DNA from: Diadophis punctatus similis
Lineage: Eukaryota > Chordata > Lepidosauria > Squamata > Dipsadidae
Assembly (NCBI GenBank): GCA_023053685.1
Contig: JALIGW010000014.1
Location: 19,012,308-19,076,307, forward strand
DNA: 64,000 nt
Reading direction: 5' to 3'
Part shown: positions 1 through 35,748 of the stretch, in pieces
Layout: each line of letters begins with the position of its first letter
Numbering within the stretch: position 1 is the stretch's first letter
The notes under the pieces: model-generated
Told to the model about the DNA's origin: nothing
What the model saw: the letters and a program-made list of their open reading frames with translations, nothing else
The model's database searches: none
Translations under genes and position numbers: made by a program

Positions 1-97
1 GCTGCAAATTCAAGGACTGGTCGTAAGACTCCTTTTTCAACGCTGTTGTAACTTCTAATAGTCGCTGAACAAGCAGTCAGCAAGTGAGGACTACCTG
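1..97. repeat. TA-flanked MITE, GGTAGTCC family, cut by window edge
   Basis: The right end CTACCTG at 91-97 followed by TA matches the terminal inverted repeat CAGGTAGTCCTCGACTTA of a family with about 20 copies here. TA target sites and the CAGG start suggest a Tc1/mariner (Tigger-like) origin. Confidence 0.7.
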
Positions 98-287
98 TAC
101 AAATTAGATTTTAGTTATTACAAATTGCTAACTGCTTTAGATACCTGTGGGTAAAAAAGGCAAGGTTTTGATTGATTGAATAAATGAATCAATAGAACTT
201 TCTATTTTAATCTCCCGGCATAAGGGACAGAATAAAGAAAGATAAAGAAGTCCCTGTGGATTTTATTCCACCAGTCATTACCACCTA

Positions 288-556
288 TTGGGGGGTGGGG
301 TGCTCATCTCCATTTCAAGGCCATTGAGCCAGCCTGTCAGAAGACATTTCCTCCAGTGCTGTTTCCTCCTCACCGAAGTGGTACCTCTTTGTCTACTTGC
401 ATTTGCATGCTTTCAAACTACTAGGTTGGCAGGAGCTGGGGTGAGAACGGTAGCTCTCCGCATCGCATGCCGCTTGGGTCTCAAACTGGGCTGCAGGCTT
501 TCCAACTGACAAGCCCAGCGTCTTAACTGTTGAGCCACCGCGCCACCAATAAGGGG
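288..556 (-). repeat. tRNA-derived SINE, antisense
   Basis: Read on the - strand it starts GGCGCGGTGGCTCAACAGTT, a pol III A-box-like head, and continues through a tRNA-unrelated body with GCAAATGCAAGTAG. Amniote genomes carry such SINEs; the family name is not certain. Boundaries are approximate. Confidence 0.55.
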
Positions 557-1560
557 CAGAGTAGTATTTCAATATTCCGTGAATTATATTATGAAGTTGG
601 TTATTAGTGAACTCAATAGGAAAAAATGTTGGAAGGGTTGCGCAAATCTTTATTTTCGGGAAAGAACCTTTGGTTCTGTTACTCCTGGTTCTTCTGGTTC
701 CATACAGGACACGGATTTGTTGCATATCTCTGTTGTTCTTACACCTAGTCTCTGGTGGAATTGTTGGGCAGTCTTGGCTGTAAAAACAGAACATATCTCA
801 GCCAGCACCTCAGCCAGGTGTATCTTTTTATCTACTACGCACCAAAACGGTATTGAGGGTGCTACCCTTGTTCGTTTGTTCTGGAATGTTGCACATCCTG
901 CCTCATATTTCTATTTGGCAATCTGCTTTGCTACTGTATCATTGAAATAATTGGGGAATTAAGTATGCGTAAATTTGCAGACATCTTAGTATTAGAACTA
1001 AAAAATTAAATTAGATCTAAATTCTGAATTAGAACTGGGTATTAGTACTTTGGGTAAACATCTGTAGAAGTGAATTCTCAAAACGGCCTCGATTAAATAG
1101 AAAAGTAAAAAAAATGCAGACTTCCTTTAGATCATTGTGTTCCGCAGTTTATTTGGAGATTGAAAATTCTGTCGAAATAAAACCCAACTAAAAGATCTGT
1201 TGCCTTGCCTTGTTCCTTTAAAATGTTTCCTGAAGTTACTGATTAAGTAAATCACAAGAGGAGGCATGGTGAAAACAAGCATGAGCAAACCTGCTAATAT
1301 TGTAGTGAATAATTTTAAATTAATGAGAGAATTGTGCTGTGTTTGAAGGTCCAGGTGTGACGTGGAGTGTATGTAGGTGTGCGCAGAGCACCTGTCCGGA
1401 CTATCTCAAACCAGACACATCTTTCTCTGAGGTCACATGGCAATTGCAGAAGGAGCTGAGCAAAGCCCATCTGCTGCTTTAAGATCCTCCTGACAGGTGT
1501 GATGGGTGTGGCCACCTGTGCTCTAATCATCCTGTTCCTTCCTTATACAGCAGAGTGGGC
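557..1560. other. Upstream/intron sequence, no gene seen
   Basis: AT-rich sequence without a conserved open frame or recognised repeat. The short frames at 579-950 and 1315-1530 lack any family signature. Confidence 0.5.
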
Positions 1561-1562
1561 AG

Positions 1563-1682
1563 CTGTGGCTCCTTTACAACCTGTGGACTTCAATTCCCAG
1601 AATTCCTGAGCCAGCATGGCTGACTCAGGAATTCTGGGAGTTAAAGTCCACAGGTTGTAAAGGGGCCATAGTTGCCCCCACC
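1563..1682. repeat. hAT-like hairpin MITE
   Basis: Two arms, GGCTCCTTTACAACCTGTGG and its inverted partner CCACAGGTTGTAAAGG, enclose the CTCCCAGAATTCCTGAG core shared by many copies in the window. Confidence 0.65.
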
Positions 1683-1691
1683 CTTACTATA

Positions 1692-2232
1692 CAGGTAGTC
1701 CTTGACTTACAACAGTTCATTTAGTGACCATTCAAAATTACAACGGCACTGAAAAAAGTGACTTATGACCATTTTTCACAGTTATAACCTTTGTAGTATC
1801 CCCATGATCACGTGATCAAAATTCAGAAGTTTGGCAACTGGTTCATACTTATCTCACCATTCCTGTTTCCCAAGATCATGTGATCCCCTTTTGCAACCTT
1901 TTGACAAGCAAAGTGAATGGGGAAGCCAGATTCACTTAACAACCATGTTACTAACTTATCAACTGTTGTGATTCACTTAACAACTGTGCCAAGAAAGGTC
2001 TTAAAATGGGGCACACCTCACTTAACAAATATCTCATTTAACAACAGAAATTTTGCGCTCAATTGTGGTCATAAGTCTAGGGCAGGGGTAGGCAAAGTTG
2101 GCTCTTCTATGACTCGTGGACTTCAACTCCCAGAATTCCTGAGCTAGCATGATTGGCTCAGAAAGTCTGGGAGTTGAAGTCCACGAGTCATAGAAGAGCC
2201 AACTTTGCCTACCCCTGGCCTAGGGCTACCTG
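1692..2232. repeat. TA-flanked MITE, GGTAGTCC family, split by a hAT MITE
   Basis: Starts CAGGTAGTCCTTGACTTAC after TA and ends CTACCTG before TA (2233-2234). The copy is interrupted near its right end by the hairpin element at 2083-2217. Confidence 0.85.
2083..2217. repeat. hAT MITE, CAGGGGTAGGCAAAG type, with 8-bp TSD
   Basis: A 135-bp hairpin with ends CAGGGGTAGGCAAAGTTGGC and the inverse. Flanks are GTCTAGGG (2075-2082) and GCCTAGGG (2218-2225), a 7/8 target-site duplication, which identifies the hAT superfamily. Confidence 0.88.
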
Positions 2233-2273
2233 TACAGCCTTTATATATATGTTTCATTAGAATCTTGTGGGGA

Positions 2274-2745
2274 AACAACAGAATAACAGAGTTGGAAGGG
2301 ACCTTGGAGATCTTCTAGTCCAATCCCTTGCTCAAGCAAGAAACCTTATACCATTTCAGATAGATGGCTGTCCAGTCTTTTCTTAAAAACCTCCACTGAT
2401 GGAACACCCACAAGTTCTGAAGGCAACCTGTTCCATTGGTTAATTGTTCTCACTGTTAAGAAATTTCTCCTTAGTTCTAGGTTGCTTCTCTCCTTGATTA
2501 GTTTCCATTCGTTGTTGTCTTGCCTTCTGGTCCTTTGGAAAATAAATTGACCCCCTCTTCTTTGTGGAAACCCCTTAAATATTGGAACGCTGCTATCATG
2601 TCACCTGTGGTCTTCCTTTTCTTTTCACTAGAAAGACTAGATAAACACATTGCCTGCAACTGTTCTTCGTATGGTTTAGCCTTCAGTCCCCTAATCATCT
2701 TTCTTGCTCTTCTGTTAACTTTGACCAGTGTTACATTAGCAACTG
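2274..2745 (-). repeat. CR1 LINE 3' fragment
   Basis: Antisense CR1 3' region: GTTGGAAGGGACCTTGGAGA, the GTTCCATTGGTTAATTGTTC and CTGACCCCCTCTTCTTTGTGG-like segments in the order of amniote CR1. Confidence 0.8.
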
Positions 2746-2762
2746 TTTTAATTCCTTTTCCT

Positions 2763-2898
2763 CTAGAGCACACGTGTCCAACCTGGGACAACATTAATGT
2801 GGGAACTTCAACTCCCCGAATTCCCCAGCTGGCTGGGGAATTCGGAGAGATTAAATCCACAAGTCTTAAAGTTGCCAAGGTTGCACACTGGTGCTCTA
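2763..2898. repeat. hAT hairpin MITE inside a second repeat
   Basis: Hairpin with the ACTTCAACTCC core and a CTCTAGAG / CTCTAGAC near-duplication at its borders. The flanking GGTTTT-type sequence and the MITE recur together at 9507-9712. Confidence 0.65.
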
Positions 2899-2945
2899 GA
2901 CTTTCTATCGCACTTATTAATCTGATTGGTCTTTTTAAAAGCATC

Positions 2946-3857
2946 CAAACTGTTTTTGGAGGTTGGAGAAACTTAAGCCATTGGGCTCTCGTTTCCTTTT
3001 TTAAAAAAGCTTTAAAGATCAGGATGATTTTTCTTTGTTTAAGGCAGAGTTTTATGGAAAATTAGATTTTAACTAATCATTGCATTCTGACAAGGCAGGA
3101 AGATACATGTTCCTCTTCTCCCCCTCCCTCCCCCACCAAAAAAAGATTACTACCAACCTTGCAAGTTAAATCTGATCAGTGTGTGAACGTGAGGCGTTAC
3201 TACCAGCAGTAGAATCTGGAAGTGATAACTTGGAGAATGTGATTAAATAGACATCTAAAATAAAATGTTTGCACAGCAATTGTTTTATCCTGTTTCTTTT
3301 TCTAAAAAGCATGAATAGGTGTGGGAATCTTGTTTTCAGATTTACATTGTGCCACCTTGTTAAGTTGGCAAAATTAAAAAAAACATCCTAGTTTCTTGAG
3401 TTCCACAATTATTCTTCTATTTAAAATATGTTTAATTAGAATGAATTAGTAAGTATAATTACCCCATTGTGTGTATTAGAGCTTTTCATTTAATATGCAT
3501 GAGTAAAGCAAAATACGTCAGATCAAGTTTGTTATTTAAAAAAGCAAAATAAACTTATTTCAGTAAAGTATCAAAAGGAATATTTGCATAAATGTAAGTT
3601 TTCTTCAACTTTTGCTTTTTCTTGGAAAATGATGAAAAAATACTCCCTCCCCCAGCCTCATGATATCAATGTTTCTAGAACATTTGCACCTTTAAAGGAT
3701 TCAACTTTTATTCTCTGGAATTTATCCAAAAGTGATTTTTTGTGTCCTTGAATGTCTGCTGTGAGTTGCAGAAAATTTTGGAATAGATTCAGATATGCAG
3801 GTGATAGTGGGAGAAAAACCTCAGGGTCTTGCAAAAAGTAAAAATGTGCTTAGTATA
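2946..3857. other. Non-coding, AT-rich, nothing recognised
   Basis: No open frame with a family signature and no repeat I recognise. Confidence 0.45.
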
Positions 3858-3865
3858 CAGTAGAT

Positions 3866-3981
3866 CAGGGGTCCCCAAACTTGGCAACTTTAAAACTTGT
3901 GGACTTCAACTCCCAGAATTCTCCAGCCAACTGGGAGTTGAAGTCCATGAGTCTTAAAGTTGCCAGGTTTGAAGACCTCTG
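3866..3981. repeat. hAT MITE, CAGGGGTCCCCAAACTTGG type, perfect 8-bp TSD
   Basis: A 116-bp hairpin element. CAGTAGAT stands on both sides (3858-3865 and 3982-3989). Termini are CAGGGGTCC and GACCTCTG. Confidence 0.92.
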
Positions 3982-4868
3982 CAGTAGATGTAGGCTATTT
4001 GCTGCAGCTCTGTGTTGCAAAGAAAATTTGGTATTTTTATTGCTGCTCTTCTAATAGAGCCATTTTTAAAAACTTCCCAGGGAACCAAGCTTTATTAAGG
4101 CATGATTGAAAATGTAGGGGATCCCCTTCCGCTCTCCGTATCTGAGTAGAAAAATTGAATAAATTAAATCCACGATAGTGAAATGGAATCTACTACAAAG
4201 AAATTAATTGAAACCCTCATTAAATACATGTTTAGTTTTGTGGACTGAATGGAGCATTATGTGTCAGATTCTTTTGCAGGATACACAATTGACCAGTTGC
4301 AGCTTGCTGTCTCCAAGGGGGCTGCTCACCTTCCTGTTTTGCAGACAGATGTGGATTACCTTTTATCTCTTAAGTTCAAGTCTAGTTTCCAGGAATTTAA
4401 AGAGCTTCAGAGAAACTATTGAAGCTACATCCAGCAGTTGCTTGAATGCTAGAAAACTGACTGCTCAGTGATGAAACTCTAAATAGATCAAGAAGAATGT
4501 TGATGTTCAGACAGAAATTGCAGAACCAAATAATAAAAGCTGAGAAGCACCATTGTCTTACCTGAACGGTCTCTGTGCGCTGCGTGGAGAGTCCAGCATG
4601 GGTAAAGCTCAAGCCTGATTCGTAGGGACTGAGTTTAATTTGTTTGAAGTACGCCCTCTAGATGCCCATTTGGCCAGTTTTAAACGAAGGCGTAAGGAGA
4701 AATGTCATTAACCTAAAAAAATGCTAAAATATGTGCGACCCTGGGCCTGATTAGCCCGGGTGTGTTTGGACTCTCCACGCAGCGCACAGAGAAGACCGTT
4801 CAGGTAAGACAACGGTGCTTCTCCAGTGCGCTGCTTAGGAGAGTCCAACATGAGATATATCCAAGCTT

Positions 4869-5523
4869 AATTAATTGGACTACTGTAATGCGCTCTACAT
4901 GGAGCTACCCTTGAAGAGTATTCGGAGACTTCAACTGGTGCAAAATGCGGCTGCGCATGCTGTGGTGGGTGTTTCAAGATACACTCACATAACACCCATA
5001 CTCCACCAGTTGCATTGGTTGCCCATTGGTCTCCGGGTACAATTCAAGGTGTTGATCATCACCTTTAAAGCCCTACATAGCTTAGGACCAGGTTACCTCC
5101 GGGACCGGATTCTACCTCATACTTCCCTTCGACCGGTTAGGTCCCACAGAGTGGGTCTCCTCCAGGTCCCGTCAGCCAAACAATGCCGACTGGTGGACCC
5201 TAGGGGGAGGGCCTTCTCTGTGGGGGGCCCTGCTCTCTGGAACCAACTTCCCCCAGAGATCCGAATTATCCCCACCCTGCTGGCCTTCCGAAAAGCCATT
5301 AAGACATGGCTCTTCCTGCAGGCAGGGGTCTGAGACAATTTTACATCTGAGGTCTCCCCCATGTATGTATGTTGTTGTATGCCCTTTTAAAACTTTTTAA
5401 AAACTGTCTTTTAAATGATTTTATTGGTTGCTGTTCTTTAAAATGTTATACGCCGCCCTGAGTCCTTAGGGAGTAGGGCGGCATAGAAGAACCTCCAAAT
5501 AAATAAATAAATAAATAAATAAA
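4869..5523 (+). mobile_element. L2-like LINE 3' end with (AAAT)n tail
   Basis: Open frame 4875-5333 encodes the end of a LINE ORF2: [20 protein letters not shown], then [20 protein letters not shown], ending [14 protein letters not shown]. The 3' UTR has CGCCGCCCTGAGTCCTTAGG, followed by a short AAATA tail at about 5502-5523. It is 5' truncated, as usual for target-primed insertion, and sits within the DIRS relic. Confidence 0.85.
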
Positions 5524-5524
5524 A

Positions 5525-7075
5525 TTATCCAGGGCGGGAAACGGCTGGACCAGGGGAGCAGGTGACCAGCGGCCCTGGGCCAACTGGGAGGACCCATGTG
5601 CTCCCCACCCCACTAGGCTGGCATCTGTTGTGATAGCCACCTGATCCGTCTCCCTGAATAGGCAGCCCCATTTCAAGGCCGGGGACAACCACCATGTTAG
5701 GGAGCGCCGGACCTTCATAGTGAGAGGAATCATGGTTTTTGAATGGCTGATTTTCGCCCTCTGGTAAGGGAGGAGGCACCACTGGAGGCTCCTGAAATGC
5801 AGCCTCGCCCAAGGTACAATGTCTATGCATGAAACGAATTTCCCTAGTAGGCAGGAAAGGAGAAACAATGGTGCTTGTTGCATCTTTTGTACCTGGCGCG
5901 TCAACACTGCTATGCTGTCCTGTCGGTCTGGTGAGAGGTACACCTCGCAGGACTCCGTGTTGATGATAGTACCCAGATGAAGGAGCGAGATGGTGGGAAC
6001 CAAGTGGCATTTTGCGAAGTTGACGGAGAAACCGTGCGCTTGTAGCATTTTGACGGTGATCCATAGGTCGGCCTGTGCACTTTGTGGGGACCTTGACTGA
6101 ATTATGATGTCGTCGAGGTAGCATTGCAGTCATAGAGTACGGGCCCTTAATCCTGCCACCACATCCAGTAGTTTTGTGAAAGTCCTGGGTGCTGAGGAAA
6201 GACCGAAAGGTAGTGCCCTGTATTGGAAGTGGGCCCCCACTACACAGAAACGAAGATATTGCCTGTGAGGGGTGTATTGGCACATGGAGGTAAGCCTCCT
6301 TGAGGTCGATGGAGGTCAACCAGTCCCGATATCTGATGCAGCCCAGGATAGATTTCAGGGACTGCATCTTGAAGCATTTGTATTCCACGTAAACGTTTAG
6401 TTGCTTCAGATTCAGGATGACTCTCCATCCCCCGAGTTTTTGGGAACCAGGAAGATTATCGAGTAGAACCCCAGGCCTTCCTGCCCAGGTGGCACCTTCT
6501 CGATGGCCGATATCTCTAAGAGATGGTTGATCTCCTGGTCTAACAGCTCCCGTTGGGAGGGATCTGTTGGTGTGGGGCACTGAAGAAAGCGGCTGGGAGG
6601 TAGTGATAAAAAGTCTATGAGGAGGCCGTGCCTGATGGCAGCTAGTGCCCATGAATCTGATGACGTTCTTTCCCATTGGGTAATGAAATGTTGGAGCCTG
6701 CCCCCAATGGGAAACTCCCCTGCCAAGTCACTTTGATCTACGGGAGCCTCTAAATCTCGATCCCCTAACTTCTCCATCTCAGGTCCAAACCCATAGAATT
6801 TGCGTTCTACTGCTGATGGGCCTGGAGTTGCAGCCGGATGACTCCATTCTCTCTTAATGTTGCCCAAAAAGATCTTAGATGGGGAAAGGAACTCCGTTTC
6901 ACACTTCGGCTCTGCAAACAGTCCAGCGGCCGGATCAATGCCCACGGACGGCTCGGATGCTTTTTCAGCCACGCCTAGGTTAGCTGTTACCTTGGCTTTG
7001 TGTAATAATGTCTTAAATAAGGCTGGCTTGAATAGACCTGTGTAAATAGGCTGCTCGGGTCACATCCTCGTCTTC
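5525..7075 (-). pseudogene. DIRS-like reverse transcriptase / RNase H relic
   Basis: Frames at 6972-6412, 6676-5525 and 6048-5446 overlap and together carry, in order, a linker with LVPKNSG, the RT motifs GGWRVILNLKQLN and SIDLKEAYLHVPIHPS, the thumb motif GFSVNFAKCHLVPT, and an RNase H start ITTDASLVGWGAHGSS. This combination is typical of DIRS-1-like polymerases rather than LTR or LINE enzymes. Reading requires at least two frame changes, so it is a pseudogene. The start near 7075 reads MSEDEDVTRAAYLHRS before the first frameshift. Confidence 0.75.
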
Positions 7076-7079
7076 CGAC

Positions 7080-7610
7080 ATATTCATGCCATTACATGTT
7101 AGATAAGTGGGCTTTAGAAAATAACAGCTTTATTTTACAACTAGAATAAATAAAATCCTTTTCAATTTAATGTTTACAATAGATATGGTGTATTTGGCAG
7201 CCATATGAGGTAGAACAGACCAGCTGACTTCACAAGAAAACTAGAATTATGCTTTATTGAGCTAGACTAGAATAACCAAACCTTTCAAGTCTGATTGTGC
7301 TTTTCCTCTTTCCCCCCGCTGAGTCAGGGAAAAGGCAGCTTGAGCCTCTTCCTAACACTCTCTCCTTTCCCAGGGCTGAAGGAATCCTTCTGCCCTTCTG
7401 GTTTCTGTAAATGCTTCTGAATATTCCCTTCAAGGTCATTCTCTGGCTTTCTATAGTACTTCAGAGAAAAAAGTTCAATGTGAAATCTGTTTTCCCCAGA
7501 AGATTGGAATTTGATCATCCTACTGGTGATTTTACTGATTTAATCTGGTGATTTAATTTAAATTTATACTAATTTAAGCTATACAGATTCATTTTTCCTT
7601 TTCATTTTAG
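7080..7610. other. LNX intron end before first coding exon
   Basis: No repeat or frame recognised; it ends in the pyrimidine-rich acceptor at 7590-7610. Confidence 0.45.
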
Positions 7611-7680
7611 GAACTTGCTGTTTATCATCGCCAGCAGAAAGGAGGATCGGCTGACGTAAGCTCATTAGAGGTTTGAAGCC
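7611..7680 (+). other. LNX1: 5' untranslated part of the LNX first coding exon
   Basis: A pyrimidine-rich acceptor ending in TTTTAG at 7601-7610 precedes this stretch, so at least one further non-coding exon should lie upstream. The stop TAG at 7666-7668 is in frame with the ATG at 7681, which makes that ATG the first usable one. Its context has G at -3 and G at +4, a strong Kozak fit. Confidence 0.7.
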
Positions 7681-31953
<24,273 letters not shown>

Positions 31954-33660
31954 GGTGCCAACTGTAATAGGATACTTAATTCAAAATGTCTTTGCGGGGG
32001 GGGCTTTCATTGGAGTGAACCAACCAACCAGTGGCTGAGCAGGTCTCAGACAGGCTTCCTCCAAGGTGCAGATTTTTCTACAGAAAAGGCAAACGTAGCT
32101 TGTTGAGTTTGATTTTAGATCCATCCACTTGGTAAGCTAAAAACTCTATTCTGGTAAGCAGCTGGTATGATTATTTTTTTGTTGAACAGGGAAACTCTGA
32201 GCCACAGCCTGCTTCTCCTGAACTCTTCTCTTAAACCTGCCGGACTAAAGGACAGCAGGCTGAAACTCAACTGATTGATGGCCTTTAATACGATAATCTC
32301 GGCTCTTAGTGAACTGAAGTAGCAACCTTCAAGATCCTGACTAATCATTGCAATGGGTGAATCATTTAGCTCGGTCTCACTATAGTTACTGGTGCCTTGC
32401 AAAGTAGGAGGCCTGGGAATGCTCAGCCATTGTTGAGGTGTATTTATGCCTCTTGCTCAATCTGGTTGTTCAGCCGTGAGCCAGTCTCAAGAGTTATGTA
32501 ACGCTTCAGCCTTGTTTGACTTGAGGAGTTGCTTTCAAGGAGGTTTGGAAGCCCAACGGAAGGATGTGCCTACTCAATTGAGCCCCCTTTCTGGGTTTCT
32601 CTCCTGTCACTCATTGCACATGTTAGAGGGGATATAAATGAGCTCCGGAAGAGCGTTTCACTACTGAAAGGCAGACTTTGGCCAGTTGATATACACTAAA
32701 TAGAGGCTTACTGTGACTCTGCAGACAGTGGGGGGGTTTTCAAACAGGGCCAGCTGCCCAATCCCTCCCACAGGGCCTTGAAGGAGGATTCTCTTCCAAC
32801 TCATTCCCATCCCCACAATCTCATTAGGACCACAATCCTGGTTGTGCTAGCTTCTTATCACAGCAGCTCATTAAGACGGCCAAAGAAAATATTTAGGAGG
32901 AAATAAAGCCATCTACCCCCGCTATCCTTTCAAGGGCATTCTCCATCTGCACAGATAAATTTGCAGGCCTTCGGCTGTCTTTTTTATCTGCGGTTTACTG
33001 GGGGGAAAAGGAGATGAACAGGTGTTCAGCGTACCATCTTTACCTGCTGGGAAAAAAGCCATCGAAAGCCACCTCCCTGTGTTATTTTCCTTTGATCTGA
33101 TCCCTGCACTGTTTGTTTGTTTTTAGATCTGTCATATCCCTTAACTAATTGAGCATCCTTGTGATTGCTTAACAATCTTAACAAGAACGTCCTTTTGTCC
33201 GTGGCAGAGACTGCGAACAGTTGCACAGCAAATTAAAAAAAGGAATAAGCAGCCCGCGCTACGGAAAGGTAGCAAAACCTGTGCCTAAGGAAGGCCTTTA
33301 CTATGTTTTCTTGCACATGTGTGTATGCACGCATATGCTGACACTTGAAAATAGAAATTTTCTTTTTGTAAAAGTAATCTTTTTTGCCTTAAATAGCCAT
33401 AATAATTATTTTCTAAGCATAGGATACACTACATTTATTTCACCAGGTTGAAAACCTGCTTGCTGTTGTCCGTGCTCTACAAAGTTTCATGATTTACAAA
33501 GGGATTCCACTAGCCCGTTTGCAAATATTGTGTGGTCGTGGAATAAGTTAGAGAATTTGTTAGTTTGTCGTAATTAGGAAATTAATAGGGCCTGCTACCT
33601 CCAATTAAAAGGGATTTCTCAGACCTTGATTTGCACAGAAATTTTAGGTTGCTGAAACAG
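31954..33660 (+). other. Probable LNX 3' UTR and flank, mostly repeat-free
   Basis: After the stop codon at 31953 there are about 1.7 kb with few recognisable repeats, unlike the rest of the window. AATAAA hexamers occur at 32902-32907 and, further on, at 34014-34019; either could end the transcript. The extent of the UTR cannot be fixed from sequence alone. Confidence 0.45.
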
Positions 33661-33677
33661 GGCAACCTTCTATTATG

Positions 33678-33792
33678 GGGCTCTCCAACCTTGGCCACTT
33701 TAAGACTTGTGGACAGCCAGCATGGATAGCTGAGGAATTCTGGAAGTTGAACTCCACAAGTCTTAAAGCTGCCAAGGTTGGGGACCCTGCTG
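33678..33792. repeat. hAT hairpin MITE
   Basis: GCTCTCCAACCTTGGCCACT and AAGCTGCCAAGGTTGGGGAC arms around GGAATTCTGG. Confidence 0.75.
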
Positions 33793-35064
33793 TACAATGT
33801 GCTATTCTCACTTACTCACAAGATGGGTGGGTGGGTGGGAGGTACACACATCTCAGGAAACAACTTGCAAGGGGCTTCTGCTTCCCCCAGGACCTTCGCT
33901 TCCTGGAGGTTCTGGTGTGCCTTTCAGTTGGAGGCTTATTTCAACTGAACAGCAGGTCAGGCTGATGAAAACACAAGAAGACTTGGTATTGACAGAGGCT
34001 GTGTGAAATAACAAATAAACAAAAAAGGACTTCTGATTTATGTTTAAATCTGATTCATGCTTGGACTCTGTTGCCTCATTTGAATCTGGCAAGTAGGTAC
34101 TAGTGCTCCATTTAAGGATGTTGATTCACTTAAAAATGTATTTGTCAAAGTATATTTCTGAAAGTCAGCGTCTGCCTTCAGATGTGCTTTGAAAGGATAT
34201 TGGTCTGCCTGATTGACTGATAAGAATATTGACTTCTGTCTTGGAGTTTGAGTCCCGTGTGACCACTGTAATGTGTGACTCTTGCAATAGCTGTAAAAAG
34301 GATGTCAAACCTTTTTTTCTCTCAAATGAAGGGGATGTGCGTTTTCATTTCATTGTATTGTCTGATTTCAGTGTGCCTTCAACAATCAGCAGGAAATCTA
34401 GTAGCTACTGTATTATTTTGCACCAAAGAATTTGTTGAAACTTGTAGAGGTGTTTGTCACTGCTCTGATACATTTATAAATTATTATTCTGAAGTTACGG
34501 AAGACGTTTGGGTTTTCTGTTCTGACCAGATCAACTTCCACAGACTTCTTTCATTTTTCCCTGTGATCACTGGTACTCTATCTTTCTATTATGCAGGGAA
34601 GACTGAGCTCCTGCAAGCTTGATATATATTCTTGTGGTGTTTGGAAGATCACATCCCTTCCTAGCACTCGGCATCTGAAATATTCCATGAATATTGGAAT
34701 ATTGGCATCATGGTTTGTCCTCTTAAATGCTTGTTTAAAAAGCCATTTAGTTTGGAAGGAGACTGCAGAGTTAGGCCAACCCTTCTGTTTCAAAGTGATG
34801 AGATGTGGAGTTTTAATCTTATAAAACATTTGAATGGACAAAGATGGATTGGGCTCTTAACAACATTCCTATTAAAACATTATGGCAGCTTTTATCAGCC
34901 ATAAAGGTAAAAACACCAAGAACCATACACTTTATAAATAGTCCTCTTTGAAGGCTGCAAAGTTGTTGAGACAAGTTGCTGAAGGGTTTGGGTTTTTTTT
35001 AAACAAAATGCTCTCTCAAAAACAACTAACCTTGTATGGAGAGTCTAAAATCTCTTTTGGCTGA

Positions 35065-35365
35065 CCAGTGTTTCTCAATCTCAGCGACTTTAAAAAATGT
35101 GCATATTTCAACTCCCAGAATTCCCCAACCAGCATGGCCACTGCAAAGAATTCTGGGATTTAAAGTCCACACATAAACAGTATTCTAGAGCAGATGCCCT
35201 GAACCTTTTGGGCACCAGAGACCAGTTCCGTGGAGAGAGATTTTTCCATGGACCAGAGGGGGCCTGGTTTCACACGCTGCCTGCGTCCCACGGATTGGGC
35301 TTCGCTTGTTTGCGCGGCTCGGTTTCCACAGCCTGGGGGTTGGAGACCCCTGCTCCAGAGCAGTG
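35065..35365. repeat. Two hAT-type elements side by side
   Basis: 35065-35180 is the ACTCCCAGAATTCCCC hairpin family. 35195-35365 is another, with GAACCTTTTGGGCACCAGAG and the inverse-like end GGTTGGAGACCCCTG, similar to Charlie-type hAT MITEs. Confidence 0.6.
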
Positions 35366-35402
35366 ATTCTCAATGGCGATAACTGGAAGATGTGACGACC
35401 AA

Positions 35403-35748
35403 CTTCCAGAATTGGCCCTCACATGATAGCTTTATTCCAGTATTTGAGGGGCTGCCACAAGGAAGAGGGGCTCAACCTATTCTCCAAAGCACCTGAAGGC
35501 AGGACAAGAAGCAATGGATGGAAACTAATCAAGGAGAGAAGCAACCTGGAACTAAGGAGAAATTTCCTGATAGAATTAACCAGTGGAATGTCTTCCCTTC
35601 AGAAGTTCTGGGAGCTCCATCACTGGAGGCTTTTAAGAAGAGACTGGACAGCCACTTGTCTCAAAATGTGTAGTCTCCTGCTTGAGCAGGGGGTTGGACT
35701 AGAAGACCTCCAGGGTCCCTTCCAGCTCTACTCTATTCTGATTGATCT
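35403..35748 (+). repeat. CR1 LINE 3' fragment inside a hairpin MITE
   Basis: Sense CR1 from ATTTGAGGGGCTGCCACAAG to GGGTTGGACTAGAAGACCTC. Sequence on both sides (GTGATTCTCAATGGCG; GTTGAGAAACACTGG) looks like the two ends of one MITE. Confidence 0.75.

Larger units (their letters stand above)
4542..7075 (-). mobile_element. Broken DIRS-type retrotransposon, split by a LINE
   Basis: The - strand of 5525-7075 carries the reverse transcriptase and RNase H of a DIRS-like tyrosine-recombinase element. The other piece, 4542-4850, has inverted arms (4542-4600 against 4767-4823) sharing CTCCACGCAGCGCACAGAG, which looks like the inverted terminal and internal complementary repeats of DIRS elements. 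An L2-like LINE 3' end (4869-5523) sits between them. No tyrosine recombinase or methylase gene is visible, so the right part is deleted. The element is frameshifted and inactive. Confidence 0.7.

Noticed and set aside
4542..7075. Retroviral pol
   Set aside because: RT and RNase H motifs and inverted ends fit DIRS-type elements; no LTRs, protease or integrase seen.
35195..35365. Independent gene or CpG island between the two genes
   Set aside because: The sequence matches hAT-type terminal patterns, with no open frame conserved.
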